Positions 34,930-47,143 are shown, counted from the stretch's first letter. The stretch is 64,000 nt of DNA from Hyaloperonospora brassicae (GCA_947650285.1 CANTFL010001448.1:359573-423572), one strand, 5' to 3'. Notes: a model not told the origin generated them from the letters alone. A program made the numbers and translations.

Positions 34930-35101
34930 ATACATTTATCGTACTTAACACGGGTCCGTCACTGTCTGGCAGGAAAGTGCTGGTGAGTTCGGACATACCA
35001 GAACCCGAAGGTTTTACTCTTCTACTGCAGTCACCGGATATCGATCTGGCTACTTTTCGCATAATGCTGCCACACCTTACCACTTGAGCTATAGGCTCTT
35101 T
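34930..35101 (-). repeat. tRNA-derived SINE-like sequence
   Basis: On the minus strand, tatagctcaagtggtaagg (35094-35076) resembles an RNA polymerase III A box, and gatcgatatcc about 30 nt later resembles a B box. The 74-nt head has no pairing acceptor stem, so it is not a tRNA gene. The tail ends ctgccagacagtgacg; a similar tail (ctaccaggcagtgacg) and a good B box (gttcgattc) occur in each tandem unit at about 18435-18520. tRNA-derived SINEs are known from Phytophthora; membership here is inferred. Confidence 0.4.
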
Positions 35102-38100
35102 TACAGAACATCATGCTGAGGCGCCTATCTTACAACACATCTTTAAGACTTATGCTTCCCTGATCACGACGATCGGGGGCCTAAAATAGAAAAAATCGAA
35201 TGCGCTGAACCCGAAAAGTCGGGGTTCTTTTGAAAAAACAAAAATTGATGGCAAAAACCATGGCATGCCTGCTCTGATTGTGATTGCCCATACTGCAGCG
35301 CTGACCAGACGATTTATTGTACGTTTGTGTCTGATGGTCAACCATAAGTAGCGCGCACAATGCGCTCGTCTTGCACGTGCGAATCGAATTTTTGCGGGTG
35401 GCAAATCTGTCTTTATGCAAACACGAGAAAGATTTCATGCCCGCCTGTCCACATAACGCGCCTCGGGTACGTCGTTAGGGTACGTGTTAGAGAGGCTATT
35501 CATATCCATCTCGGTGCGAAGATCTTCTGGCGATCCCAATGCATCATTGCCTTGTGCAGCAGCGAGGAGAAAGAAAAGCGCCTGATATGGTCTGGCATCC
35601 GTTAACTAGCAGTAGAGCGCTTGGCTACGAACAGCCTGTTGCTAGAAGATGAAATATTTAGTACATACGTGATAACAAGCGAGGTGAGGTTGGTGTTTGT
35701 TATCTTGCTGTGCTACTTCTCACTTTGTACGGAAAGGGTCATCTATCCCTTAGTATGGCAAAAACCTGAGATCAACTATGAAGGAAAATTTTCCATTAGC
35801 TGCGAGCAGCACTACGACACGCACTTGATGACGTCAAGACGTCGTTCGAGTATCCCAAGCTTCCATACCTGCCACTACCGCAACTTACTTTGAACTTGCA
35901 ACTTTAAGTAGGAAATCGCTAGAATTATATGCGGTACCCGGAAGCATGTCAGAAAGACTTTACAAGGTGGCGAGCGGTGGACGCGGTCTATCTGTCTCAC
36001 GTATACTTTATTTCAAAATGTAGGGACGCCTCCAATCGAAGTGTGGGGTGGCCCCTGACGCGACCCGTCGATCTGACGGAAGTTTTAATGGGGTAAACCT
36101 ATTGCATGTCAATAGCACGAATTGTATAGATGCGTATACTAGCTTTATCGACAATATTCAACAATTTCTATCCTTCAAGTCAATATTGATGGAATTATGC
36201 CTTAAAAGTAGTTATCGGCTTTGCTTCATTCAGGATTAGTTGAGCCATTAATAACCGAATCCACTACGAATTGCCGCTAGATGCGCGCAATGTATGCTAA
36301 GTCACATTCCGCATGATTAGCTTGTATTTCAACTTACTATATGTCAGATGAAAAAGATTTATTACAGAGGTGCGAGTAATTTCGGAAGCGCACATCCTTA
36401 TACTGTTACGGTGAAATGGCTTACCAATTATTAGGCGAACAGTGTCTCCATTATACCTCGTATCACTTCGTGGTCCTTTCAAAGACCACGATCGTTTCTC
36501 ATACCATGAAAATGTCGCAAAAGGGAAAACTTCACGCCACGCACGTAATCTGCCCCCATTTTGTACATCGCGAATGTGGGGTGGAGTATGTCCCACAAAA
36601 TTGATGATGTGATTGTAGTGGAGTGGCGATGACAAAGTTCTTAATACCCTGACTTTCCAATGGCTTCAGACCACCGAGTTTCAGAGGAGGTACTCCGTTT
36701 CCACGTTTTACGCTTCTTTCTTCACCTTTTGTACCCTTCATTTTTACGGCGGTCTAAACTCTTCTACGTGGATTCGTGTCGAAAAACTTCTAGGTGGACT
36801 TGTGTCGATATATGTAGGTCTTGTTTGTGGTGGGTTGGGGTGGTCGTGTGGTCGTATGGGATTTGTCACACGACCACGGATACACTTGCGGGGTGATCGA
36901 TGTGAGTCAATATGATCTCAATGAGATAGCATAATCCAATATGTAGATATTTGATATGATTACCCTTTTAAACAATTGTGCCGTATCGCGATCTTTTACC
37001 TTGTCCTCTACGGTGTTCAGATCGCAGTCGGAGGTTTGTATTAAATGTCTTTGATCCCTGAGCAAACAATTTTAAGGATATCACTTGATTAATCATGCGA
37101 GTTCTCATGACGTCGATTGATCAGTGATTCAACCCGGAAGGTAAGTCGACACGTGTACCGAACGCAAATAAAACTCTTTTTGGTGTTTATCTGATCACCC
37201 AAGCCATACCACTATACTTACCGGTAACTTCGGATCTGCTGACGTCACCTTTCACGACGTGGCCCGCTTCATGTACTCTTCTACTCGCGGGTTGCGAATT
37301 GCGTGGTGTAGTGATCCCCTACCTGATCGTTATCGCGTACCGATAGAGATATTTATCGTGATCGCGACCTTTATCTAGATCGGAACCACGTGTAGTGGTA
37401 ACCACCCACTTGATCGCGATCGCGTTCCTGATCGCGATCTCTATCCAGATCGTGATTGCGTCGCGTGGCACACATCTACCTGATCGCGATCGCTTAGTGT
37501 GGTACACACATACCAGATTGAGATCGCACCCTTGGTCCTGATCGCTATAGTGATCGTGTAGGCGTAGAATACTTCTCGTCAGTACTCTTTCACCGTCCTT
37601 ATACCGAGGAACAAAAGTATATTTTTTTAAATATCTTCGACCGATTAACTGGCGCAACCAGACTGATGAGGCCGTTTCCACCAACCACTTGCTGGATTGC
37701 ACTTATCCTGAGCACGATCGGTCCTTCTGTCCCAAATCGCTAGACGATTTAACACATGACCCCAACACTCCGGTGGTGCCCGTAAGGCGAATCACTCCGT
37801 CTTCATTCATTAAGCCTTTGTTTACAATCTCTATAGCGTTGGAATTATAGCTAGTTTTGTGTTACTGGTAAAACTAGATGTATATGCCTTGGCTCAAAAT
37901 GATTAAAATATGACTTGGCTTATCTCTTTCTGGCTACATACGACTTGTCTTGCACTTTGCACTTTTCCGACTGAGATTTTTATGCATGTGGTTGCAGCTA
38001 CATGCATACCGAAACCATTTTGGCTACTCGTCTTTTTCAGATATCCGTCAATTTCCTTACCCTTCTTTCGACCAGTTTCGACCAATTGGTAAAGGGACTC

Positions 38101-40430
38101 GCGATGCTCAAAGAACTCCAAAATAGGAACATATCAAAACGTCCTCGCTTATGATGTGTACCAGTCGACAGGGCTGGTTACATTTCTATCGGTAAGCCCA
38201 AGTCGATGCTGAAACTTGTTGAAGTTGAGATTGACTTTTGGGGTACATTGAGCGGAAATCTTAACTTGATCGGGTTGGTTCTTATATCAGTACCGGGTAT
38301 GAGTCACCCCTGTGTATATGAGACCATCTTTGTCTACTGTGTGCATACTTGTTCGCTTGTCCTTCTGATCAGTCGAGCCGTCTCTTAATCTTGGACCTTT
38401 TCGTGATCGCTGCAGCTGAATCAGATAGCAGTTTAATTTGTCTTAAGAGTAGCCTATCCCTTGGCAAAATGTTTTGGTATGCTGCTTGATTATCGAATGT
38501 AGACCTCCTTGACGTCGGGTAGACACAATTTCATCAGGAAGTGACTTCAACATGTTTACCAGGAAGCAAATTAATTGTGTCCTATATACATCAGATAAAA
38601 CCTAACGCCTATGAATGAGCATATGTGATCTTATCACGGCTTATGCCGTGTGTCGTCCTTGTACATCTAAGATCGATCATTTATGAGGACTAGTCACGAT
38701 CCGCACTTGTAAACAATCGATCTCGATTAGCATTTGTGATTAGTTCGTCTTCGCCTTAGAAAAACCCTCACTCACTATTTGGTCGTACTGACGCTTCTTA
38801 TCAGCCGATCAAACTACCTGAATCCAAAATATACAATCGATCGACCATCCTCATACACGTTATATCGACTTCACTACCATTAGTAACAGGCAATGTGGCG
38901 GTTACTAATCGTTTATCCAGAAATTGCCCGGAAGGCTTCGAGTAGCAATAGAATTTGGGAACTAAGGATCTTAATAGATTCGCTTAGCATTTGACAAATT
39001 CGATGCCATTAATCATTTACATGGTATAGTTAAAATTTAAGCGCTTTGTTGACAACTGATCACACCCTTCGTCTTTTTTGATAACGCTTACACTTTTGAC
39101 ATATACCGCTTGAATAATTGTACTTGGTTGATAAGTCTGGCTATAGCGATACTTGGTATAGTCGATCTCACTTATAATTATTTAGTAAATTGTTATGTCA
39201 AGTTTGACGCCACCTCGGTCGATCGCTTAAGGTAGGCTTGATAGATGATCAGAAAGAGACATAAGCTTGCTAACCCTACTCGCAATATTACGAATAAAAG
39301 GTGCTTGTCATGCCGACACTTACGATGAAGTTCCACTTAACACTCTCTCAGATCCAGGTTTCACTTACTTATGTTGAAGAACGTTTTGATTCTTACGTAT
39401 AACATGCAACTTTACCATCATATGTCTATAGGGACAGTTCGAACGGGTTCGGTGTGTCTTTTACGGATATAATTTATATATATTGATACTCTTGTACTTA
39501 ACAGAAAGACGCACCATGTTCAAAAAAATCGTACATATATATATAACACATTATACTCGGAGAATTTATATTTCTTCTCTTTCATGTGATATCCTTACAA
39601 TATGACGCACAGGTAAGTGCGATCAAAATTCGCAAATTTGCATTGAGGGTATCGTGATGTATCAGCTTGACGAATGGATAAATTTGAGCTCTGTTTCTGG
39701 TTTGATCGTATTGTATGTAAAGCAGTGATTGTTTACCCACCTCTCCGAATGCTCGGTGGTCGCCTACAATTATTTCTCTGCTTATAAACATACTATATTA
39801 TGATCAGGAGACGCTCGATTTACCTTTAAATGAGTTGTAGCAGTCATCGTCAAGTTCACGGAGTGTCTCATGTCGCTGTCGAACAATTGTTGAAGAGTCG
39901 AATGTGGTCAGTAAGGTACACTCAGGGAATCTGCACAATGTAGCTGGTCAGAAGAATCGAAATTACTGATATTGAAGTCTGACATTATTGACACTGAAGT
40001 CAACATTCAGAGTCCAACAATGAGCACAAAGTTGATCACAATTATTGGCATATTGCACAATGTACTAAAGATTGATGATAAGAAATGGTCGAGGGACCTA
40101 GCGATAAAAAACCACACAATTTCGAAACCCTTCTTTATGGTTTATTGATTATATATGAAGAATAAATATAACACTCCGCTTTGTATTGTTAGGGTATCAT
40201 AATGTTGTAACTTCAGACCACTAAAATAATGCAGAAAGCTGCAATTTATTCTACCAAGACCATTATTTTAGGATCGCAAATGTAATTAATTCGTATTTTG
40301 GTTGCTTTTTCAAATAGTACACTATTCATCGTCACTGTTACTCAAAGTTAGCATTGCACGAAATAGACTTACACAGCTGCAAAACAGACAGCACTTAGGT
40401 TTAAATAGCCGAAACAGCCGCAAAAAAAAT
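35102..40430. other. Gene-poor, repeat-derived region
   Basis: No convincing gene. A cluster of degenerate gatcgcgatc motifs lies at 37319-37560 (several copies, about 40-60 bp apart, often followed by gtgg/cacac). The 36660-36700 stretch shares ggaggtactccgtttcc with 14885. The last kilobase before 40.5 kb is AT-rich and may hold the distal promoter of CLF1. Confidence 0.45.
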
Positions 40431-40500
40431 AGTCCGTGCGTGGCTTAGCGAAACCGTCGCGGTTGTAAGGTGTGCCGCACGGTCCTTCTACGCACGGACT
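40431..40500. repeat. 11-bp inverted repeat upstream of CLF1
   Basis: agtccgtgcgt (40431-40441) is perfectly inverted as acgcacggact (40490-40500), with a GC-rich centre of 48 nt. It lies about 550 bp before the CLF1 start. It could be a folded RNA, a small foldback element or a regulatory site; nothing decides. Confidence 0.5.
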
Positions 40501-41044
40501 GGTACGTGACAGTCCTTGCGGTGCAACGCTCATTCATTGACAAGTTGCTAGCAAATCGATATCTTCCTCGATTCGCGATTTACACGCCACGCTACGTCAT
40601 ACATACTACAAGATACAACACAATTGTGTGCTAGCGATACGCTATCTTGTTGGAACAATGGCGGTCATCTGCTACGACACTGTCGGTCCTGCAAGCATAA
40701 CGACAATCTGGGCTAGCGAGGGATACCCTATACAAAATGTTTTGGACGCAGCGAAAAAAACAAAGAGCGATACAACGAACTGGTCGTCGCGCGCTCGCAG
40801 TGTCATACCGTAGCTCGATGTGGCACCACAATTGCACATTACGCGACACAATATGGGTGTCGCCTGATCTAGTTTTCGCACGCGAAGAAAAACCTCGCGC
40901 ATCTTTTTGCATCGAAATGATTGCCGCAGGTCCAAACACGCTAAGTTCGTGACGGGCGCAGCAGACACTCTTAAGTGCGCCTCCACCACCACACCATCGG
41001 ACGCGCTCGCAGTTCGTCGCCGTCGTATTGCCCCATCGCCGGTC

Positions 41045-43204
41045 ATGATGAAGAAGAGCGTCGTGAAGAACCGCGCGCCGGCGCCCATCCAGATCACGGC
41101 CGAGCAGATTCTGCTGGAGGCCAACCAGCGCAAAGAAGAGGTCGCCCCGCCCCCGCGTCGTCGCATCGCCGATGCCGCAGAGCTCGCCGAGTACCGCATG
41201 GGGAAGCGCAAAGCGTTCGAAGACGAGTTGCGCCGCCAGCGCCACCACATTGGGACGTGGGTGAAGTATGCGACATGGGAAGAAAGTCAGCACGAGTTCG
41301 CGCGGGCCCGCAGCGTGTTTGAGCGCGCGCTGGACGTGGACTACAAGGCCACGACGCTTTGGCTTAAGTACGCCGAGATGGAGATGCGGCACAAGTGCGT
41401 CAACCACGCGCGGAACGTCTGGGACCGCGCGGTGACGCTGTTGCCGCGTGTACCGCAATTGTGGTACAAGTACGCGTTCATGGAGGAGATGCTGGGCAAC
41501 GTGCCAGCGGCGCGGCGCGTGTTTGAGCGCTGGATGGCGTGGCAGCCGGACGAACAGGCGTGGTACTCGTACATTAAGCTCGAGATGCGGGTCCAGGACA
41601 TTGGACGCGCGCGGGCGCTGTACGAACGCTATGTGGCGTGTCATCCTGGCGAGAAAGCGTACTTGAAGTATGCCAAGTGGGAAGAACAGTCGCAGAAGCA
41701 GCTGGCACTGGCGAGGACAGTGTACGAGCGAGCGCTCGAGGAGCTCCGTCGGGACGAAACGACGGAGCGGATGTATTTGGCGTTCGCTCGCTTTGAAGAG
41801 CGATGTCGCGAGCTCGAACGGGCGCGTGCAGTGTTCAAGTACGCACTCGACACGTTGCCAAAAGAAGAGGCGCCGGCACTTTATCGCGCGTTTATCACGT
41901 TTGAGAAACAACATGGCGACAAGGAGAGGATCGAGCAAGTGGTGATTGCCAAGCGACGCGTTGTGTACGAGCAGCAAGTGTCGGCGAATGCATTGGACTA
42001 TGACTCGTGGCTCGAGTACATTAAGCTTGAGGAGCATGAGGCGGTAGATTCGCAGTCGTTTGGTACTGTGCGTGACGTGTATGAGCGCGCGATCGCGAAT
42101 GTACCACCAATTGCAGAAAAGAAGTACTGGCGCCGGTATGTCTATCTCTGGATCAAGTATGCGTTGTTTGAAGAGCTGCTGGCGGGCGACAATGACGACA
42201 GCGGTACCTCGTCCGAGCGCTGTAAACAGGTGTACCAGACGTGCTTGAAACTGATTGCGCACGAGAAGTTTACGTTTGCCAAGATTTGGATTCTCTACGC
42301 CAAGTTCCTCATCCGACAGCGTGACGTCCAAGCTGCACGTTTGACGCTTGGAGAAGCGTTAGGTCGCTGCCCAAAGAAGAAGCTCTTTACTAGCTACATT
42401 GAGTTGGAGCTCATGATGGGCAAAATTGACCGCTGCCGCAAGATTTACATGCGCTTTCTCGAGTTTGATCCGCAAAACTGTGAAACGTGGCAAAAGTACG
42501 CCATGCTGGAGCGGCAGGTGGGTGAGCTTGAGCGCGCGCGGGCAATCTACGAACTGGCCATCGCGCAGCCAGTGTTGGACATGCCCGAGATGATTTGGAA
42601 GCACTACATTGACTTTGAGATCGAAAATGGTGAGCGTGACAACACGCGCGCACTGTATGAGCGACTGTTGGAGCGCACGAAACACGTAAAGGTCTGGATT
42701 AGTTTCGCACAGTTCGAGGCGTCGGCTCTTGGTGACAAGGAGGCTCAAGGCGATAATCTGGAGGCCGCTCGCGATGTCTTTGAGCGTGCATTGCGGTATA
42801 TGAAGGAGCAAGGCAGTGATGGGCTAAAGGAAGACCGCGTCTTGTGCATCGACACGTGGCTAGCGATGGAAAAGAAGGGCGGCGACGCCGAGATGATTAC
42901 GAAGGTCAGCGAGATGGTACCGCGCAAAGTCACGAAGCAGCGCATGGCGTATGCACAGGACGGGGTACGTGCCGATATGCTGCATTGTATGAAGGGTGTG
43001 GTAGTCACTAACAAACACATTGTGCTGCGTGATACTATTTACTTTACACAGACGGAATTGGGTCTCGAAGAGTACACGGACTACATCTTCCCAGATGATG
43101 AGCAGGCGCAGTCGCACATGAAGCTCCTGCAGGCTGCACAACTGTGGAAGCAGAAGAAGCGCGCACGAGAAGAAGCTGCGAGTGCAAAATGCGACGAGAA
43201 ATAA
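41045..43204 (+). CDS. CLF1: Crooked neck-like pre-mRNA splicing factor CLF1/SYF3 (HAT-repeat protein)
   Basis: Scaffold of the Prp19/NineTeen complex, needed for spliceosome assembly in the nucleus. The protein begins with the family hallmark [19 protein letters not shown]. About 15 HAT (half-a-TPR) repeats then fill most of its length, with the usual W..Y/A..E pattern: [55 protein letters not shown] and [11 protein letters not shown]. It ends with the conserved [13 protein letters not shown] and a basic [11 protein letters not shown] tail. The start is ATG 41045 (a second ATG is at 41048); the open frame upstream has no ATG. A probable intron lies at 42965-43051: gtacgt donor, cactaac branch site, acacag acceptor, 87 nt, in frame and without stops. 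Removing it gives about 690 residues and joins AQDG to TELGLEEY as in homologues; retained, the protein is 719. Confidence 0.95.
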   Translation: MMKKSVVKNRAPAPIQITAEQILLEANQRKEEVAPPPRRRIADAAELAEYRMGKRKAFEDELRRQRHHIGTWVKYATWEESQHEFARARSVFERALDVDYKATTLWLKYAEMEMRHKCVNHARNVWDRAVTLLPRVPQLWYKYAFMEEMLGNVPAARRVFERWMAWQPDEQAWYSYIKLEMRVQDIGRARALYERYVACHPGEKAYLKYAKWEEQSQKQLALARTVYERALEELRRDETTERMYLAFARFEERCRELERARAVFKYALDTLPKEEAPALYRAFITFEKQHGDKERIEQVVIAKRRVVYEQQVSANALDYDSWLEYIKLEEHEAVDSQSFGTVRDVYERAIANVPPIAEKKYWRRYVYLWIKYALFEELLAGDNDDSGTSSERCKQVYQTCLKLIAHEKFTFAKIWILYAKFLIRQRDVQAARLTLGEALGRCPKKKLFTSYIELELMMGKIDRCRKIYMRFLEFDPQNCETWQKYAMLERQVGELERARAIYELAIAQPVLDMPEMIWKHYIDFEIENGERDNTRALYERLLERTKHVKVWISFAQFEASALGDKEAQGDNLEAARDVFERALRYMKEQGSDGLKEDRVLCIDTWLAMEKKGGDAEMITKVSEMVPRKVTKQRMAYAQDGVRADMLHCMKGVVVTNKHIVLRDTIYFTQTELGLEEYTDYIFPDDEQAQSHMKLLQAAQLWKQKKRAREEAASAKCDEK
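42965..43051 (+). other. Predicted stop-free, 3n intron of CLF1
   Basis: GT at 42965, branch-like cactaac near 43006, AG at 43050-43051. The length is 87 nt with no in-frame stop, so an unspliced mRNA would still be translated with 29 extra residues. Family alignment from memory shows no such insertion between the HAT region and the DYIFP motif. Confidence 0.75.
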
Positions 43205-43384
43205 CATGGAGCTATGAGCGCTTTTGATTAAATCAAGGTCTACCACCGTAGGACATTGCGTCTTCTGCTTGCGAGTGGAACCTCTTGTTTCCGCTATCAC
43301 GTTGGACAGGTAAAGCACTGCCCACATGTTTGTTCGCATTTTACACGAACCGATTGACTGTTTGGATCGCACGAGTCGAAAGAT

Positions 43385-44851
43385 ATGCGTCTTCTCTCCT
43401 GTTCACTGCAGTCTCCTCGGCGTTCAACGCGCGCTCTCTTCTGGCCGACAGGTGCATTTGATAGCGCTGGATCTGCTCGTTCGTGCGGTGCCAAGCACAG
43501 CGTCCGCTTCGCTTCAACGGCTCCGCCACGACACGTCTTCGCGGACGCCTCAGTCAGCATTGGGAGTCTCCCGTTAGCGCCGGAAGAAACACGGGCAGAG
43601 CGGGAGCTGCTGAGCTCGTTGCCGGAGTTCCAAGAGGCAGCACAGATCCTGTTGGGTCAAGGCGGAGACGACGCGAAGCTGTTGCCCGACCACAAACGGG
43701 CGGACAAAGCGCTGCCGAAGCTGCAGCGCACCGTCGAGATCTGTCGCTCGGCTATGGGCTTCCAGAGTGTCTACTTGCAGGCGGCTCTACGGCACCTGGT
43801 GGCAACGCTCTTTATGAAGGGCGACGTGGCTGCCGCTCGCAACGTCATGCAAGAACGGGGCGACGTGATGCAGTGGCCCATGGCCGAGCACGAGCGTATG
43901 CTGCGGCTGCTGTTGCGTGCGAATATGCCCAAAGAGGCCGAAGTGTGGTGCACGAAAGCGGAGTTTGTGAAGCTGTCGCCCAAGGACGCGACAGTGCCGC
44001 TCAAGTGGACGATGTACGAGTTGATTGGGAAGGAACTCAGTGGGGGAGCTGAGCAGTTGGCGAAAGCCGTGGACGACCCGCTGTTTGTGCAGGCCGTGGA
44101 GACCCTGCGAGAGAAGAAGGACGTTGTGCTGAAGCACGAAGAAGCGAGCAACCTGAAGGCGAGCGAAGTGCAGCTGGGACGCGACATCCCGTACTTGCTC
44201 GCGCAGTACGCGTCACTGTCACTGGCCAGCACGCGCGCGCTGCCCAAATATGCTGATGCCGATTCCAAGGTGCCGCCGAATGACGCCCAGTTGCTGAGTT
44301 TGAAACAGGCCGAGGTGCTGTACAAGGAAGCGCTGGCGTGGGTGGAGAAAACAGCAGCTGAGGAGGACAAGGACGCGTTGCTGGCGTCTGGACCCAACGC
44401 GCCATTCGGAGCTTGGATCGAGACCAATCTGGGCGAGCTGCTGCTGCGCCAGAACAAGCCTGAAGAGGCCATGGAGTGGCTCGGCAAGGCCATGAGCACG
44501 CTACAGGCGGAGCAAAATGGCACTGGAGGCAGCGCGCTTGCGATGACCCGTGTGCTCGGCCAGATCGCGCGAGCTTGTCATGCCATGGGCCAAGCGGTGA
44601 CGAGCGAGGGTCTGTTCGTTACTGTCGTCGAGTCATTCGAGCGCGAGAACAATCTTTCCTCGACCGACCGCGTCGAGTTTTCTCGCGTGTTGCGTGCCTA
44701 CGGCGACCTGCTGGCGAATTGGGAGAATCGTGAAGCTGGTGCGGCAAAGAGGTTTGAACAAGCTCAGCAAGTCGAGCGGGATCTCGCGCAGATGTGCGAG
44801 GCTAACCAAAGTGCTGCCGCGCTGCATTCTGTGTTTTTCCTGCCGCTGTGA
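43385..44851 (+). CDS. Conserved-type protein with mitochondrial presequence and helical/TPR-like repeats, function unknown
   Basis: 488 residues from ATG 43385, 180 bp after CLF1. The first ~45 residues are rich in Arg/Ser and nearly free of acid (MRLLSCSLQSPRRSTRALFW ... SVRFASTAPPRH), as in mitochondrial targeting presequences. The rest is strongly helical, with TPR-like pairs: YLQAALRHLVATLFMKGDVA, LLLRANMPKEAEVWCTKAEF, WIETNLGELLLRQNKPEEAM and ARACHAMGQAVTSEGLFVTV. TPR arrays bind partner proteins, so a role as a mitochondrial adaptor is possible. I do not recognise the family. No intron is needed. It converges with the minus-strand TMEM185-like gene, whose stop is 190 bp away. Confidence 0.8.
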   Translation: MRLLSCSLQSPRRSTRALFWPTGAFDSAGSARSCGAKHSVRFASTAPPRHVFADASVSIGSLPLAPEETRAERELLSSLPEFQEAAQILLGQGGDDAKLLPDHKRADKALPKLQRTVEICRSAMGFQSVYLQAALRHLVATLFMKGDVAAARNVMQERGDVMQWPMAEHERMLRLLLRANMPKEAEVWCTKAEFVKLSPKDATVPLKWTMYELIGKELSGGAEQLAKAVDDPLFVQAVETLREKKDVVLKHEEASNLKASEVQLGRDIPYLLAQYASLSLASTRALPKYADADSKVPPNDAQLLSLKQAEVLYKEALAWVEKTAAEEDKDALLASGPNAPFGAWIETNLGELLLRQNKPEEAMEWLGKAMSTLQAEQNGTGGSALAMTRVLGQIARACHAMGQAVTSEGLFVTVVESFERENNLSSTDRVEFSRVLRAYGDLLANWENREAGAAKRFEQAQQVERDLAQMCEANQSAAALHSVFFLPL

Positions 44852-45040
44852 GCGACGAAGGGGACAAAAGCTGGGGAAGGAACTCGAGTGTGATGTAGCG
44901 TTTGATAGCTGACGAAAAACGGGTGTCTCGAGCAAGTGAAGTTTGAACACGATTTCCGTCACTGAAAGGACCAGAGCGCATGGCCATTCCTCGTTCGTTC
45001 CGGAACTCTCCAGGCGACTATCGTTGTAGCTGACAGGGCA

Positions 45041-46163
45041 TTAGCTCGTGGCAAAGGAACCGTACCGATTGCTGCTCTGGGCGTGACGATTCGTCGGCTG
45101 AACGCCATTACGAACAAGTCTTTCGGATCCCGCCAGGGACATTGCACAGAACAGAAACAAGAACGACGCCGCCATCTTCGCATCGAATACGACGCGCATG
45201 CGCATGGGAGTGAGCACACGGGTCGAAACAATAGATCTACGAGGTCTACAACGTACCAAAAACATCCACGGCATCACAATGACGAAACTGGACATCGTCT
45301 TGCCATCCAAGCGTTCTGCAAGGAGAAAAAGCGGTGCAGCCAGCATAAAGCTGACACCTGCAGCGAGCACTGCGTCCGTCAGTTCGTCTGTCGACGCGGC
45401 ATTTCTGTACTTCGCGACGAGGCAGCAGAAACGGTATGCGACGAAGATCCACACAGGAGCCATGACCTGCCACCAACGAGTCCCCCGCAGCCTCCCATTG
45501 ACCTTCATATCGACCAACGAAGCCTGAGCCATGAACAGCAGTGTGGCCCCCGTCCTGAGCACAACGGCCTTCACGAGCAGCTGACGTTCTGGTTCAGCAC
45601 CCCGTGTCTGGGAACTCTCAGCATCAATACTACCGTTGGCCACGAGTCTCTGGTGCGTTTGCATACCACCAGCCACAGTCTTCAGCACGTCGAGGAACGC
45701 ATACAAAAAGCACGGAGATAGCGCTGCTGCGAGACTCCAGTGGATGACGCCGTCCAGCTTCATTGCGAGCAATGCTTGTGCCCATAGCAGCAGCAACTTC
45801 TTGCGAAACGAGGACAACTCGCCGGTTGAAAAGACGAGCGAGAAGAGCGCACTCCCGTAGTAGAGAGCGTCCAGGATCCATAACGGAGTGAATACCTGCG
45901 TCCATGAGATTGAGATGAAGCGGTCCACGCGAAGGCAACAGAGCACTATCGAATCGCAACGGAATCAGTCGGTGCGACTGCAGCATTCACCTGATCTACG
46001 ACGCGACAAATTACTCACTGGGAAACGCTACGACGACGAAAAAAAGCGTCAGGGTGAGCACGAGGGTGAAGCATCGACCACAGAAGCCGAACCCGCTGAC
46101 AGTCGTGTACAGGACCTTGCAAGGCATCACCCACAAGGCCGTTACAATCCATGGACGCGTCAT
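45041..46163 (-). CDS. TMEM185-like multi-pass membrane protein
   Basis: Exon 1 is 46163-46019 (start ATG 46163). The intron 46018-45946 has a consensus gtgagt donor and tag acceptor, phase 1, 73 nt. The next exon starts at 45945. Hydrophobic helices alternate with the motif typical of TMEM185/FAM11 proteins, LxLDGxxxWSW...PLW: FTPLWILDALYYG, AMKLDGVIHWSLAAALSP, DMKVNGRLRGTRWWQVMAPV, AERLDGKTMSSFVIVMPW. Function of the family is poorly known. The same gene body, with an intron in the same place and phase, forms the C-terminal part of the DnaJ gene at 55630, so the two are paralogues; this copy lacks the DnaJ domain. A second, stop-free 81-nt intron is likely at 45256-45176 (gtacgt donor), before a last helix (ASFLFLFCAMSLAG). 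A GTTCATTCGCCTTT box at about 46298 resembles the oomycete initiator. Confidence 0.78.
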
Positions 46164-47143
46164 CAGCAAACAGGCAGACGTACGTCAGCGGTCCAGCCGA
46201 AGGTCGTCATGTTGAGGCGAAAGCTTAGCCTGCTACGCTATGCGAGCGAGGGTGGACGAATCTTGGACGAGAAAAGTGGCAGCAAAGGCGAATGAACCGA
46301 AGCTCCGAGTCTTTCAGTTTGTCGGCTGCTGACCCTTTCGCCAAGACCCTCCACGTGCTTCTGGATACTTTCTGCGAGAGCTGTCTCATCGCTATCATGA
46401 GTCCTTGCTACCACCACCTGTGCGGCTCTGTGCTGCAGCGTTTGAATGGCTACATGGTCAGGAGAGTGCTACGGGCGCAGGGGCCTGACATTGCAGTAGA
46501 TTGCCTGATTACGTTCGCTCATGTCACAAGCAGCAAAAGAGACGTCGACCAGATGAATGCAAAGAACGTGGTGCAACAACACGAGCAGCTGGCTGAACGC
46601 ACTGCGTTCGCACCGCCTTTGTGCACTTGCAACCACTTCGATGTTTGCAGCTGCATTGCGATTCCTCTTTTCGCCTGCTGTAGCTGTCACGCTCGACTGC
46701 AGACGCCGCCATTGTCCAAGAAGGATAAGACAGTATGAGGGACTAGCAGGAGTTGGAACACCGACTTTGACCCGTCTTTGGGTCAGCAGCTTCACTACGG
46801 TCTGGTCTGGCTGCGTGCAGCAGCGACCACAGTCGTCACCACTTTGTAGCTCCCCAAGCGCTCAGTTCCATTCCAAACTCCAGCAGCAGTCCACTAGGAC
46901 AATGAGCTGCACAGTGTCCACCAAGTCACGAGCTATCACTCTTCTTCACAGCATCGACACAGTCACCTTCAGCCGCTCGTTCGCGCTACAATGACCACAT
47001 GCACATCGACATCTGTGTGTGTGTGTGTGTGGCTTTTCACGTGCTCTGGCGACCAGTCGTCTCAACTGCACGTAAGGTGCACATTGGTGTGCCGCACACA
47101 ACGTCTGCAATGGGTCTGTACGTCGTCTCATCGACCACAAAAG
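46164..47143. other. Divergent intergenic region with (TG)n tract
   Basis: Lies between the divergent TMEM185-like gene and CWF19L1. A 148-codon open frame at 46292-46738 is Cys-rich but resembles nothing I know, and I do not call it. A (TG)n microsatellite at about 47012-47031 lies ~115 bp before the CWF19L1 start. Promoters for both genes probably lie here. Confidence 0.5.

Noticed and set aside
35028..35101. Possible tRNA gene on the minus strand
   Set aside because: A and B boxes are present but the ends do not form an acceptor stem; kept only as SINE-like.
40631..42331. 566-codon minus-strand open frame opposite CLF1
   Set aside because: It is the GC-rich antisense shadow of the CLF1 HAT repeats; no domain, and composition follows the plus-strand codon pattern.
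43771..44523. 250-codon minus-strand frame opposite the TPR-like gene
   Set aside because: Ser/Ala-rich shadow of the plus-strand gene; no motif of its own.
46292..46738. 148-codon Cys-rich frame between divergent genes
   Set aside because: No known domain or paralogue; lies where promoters of both neighbours are expected.
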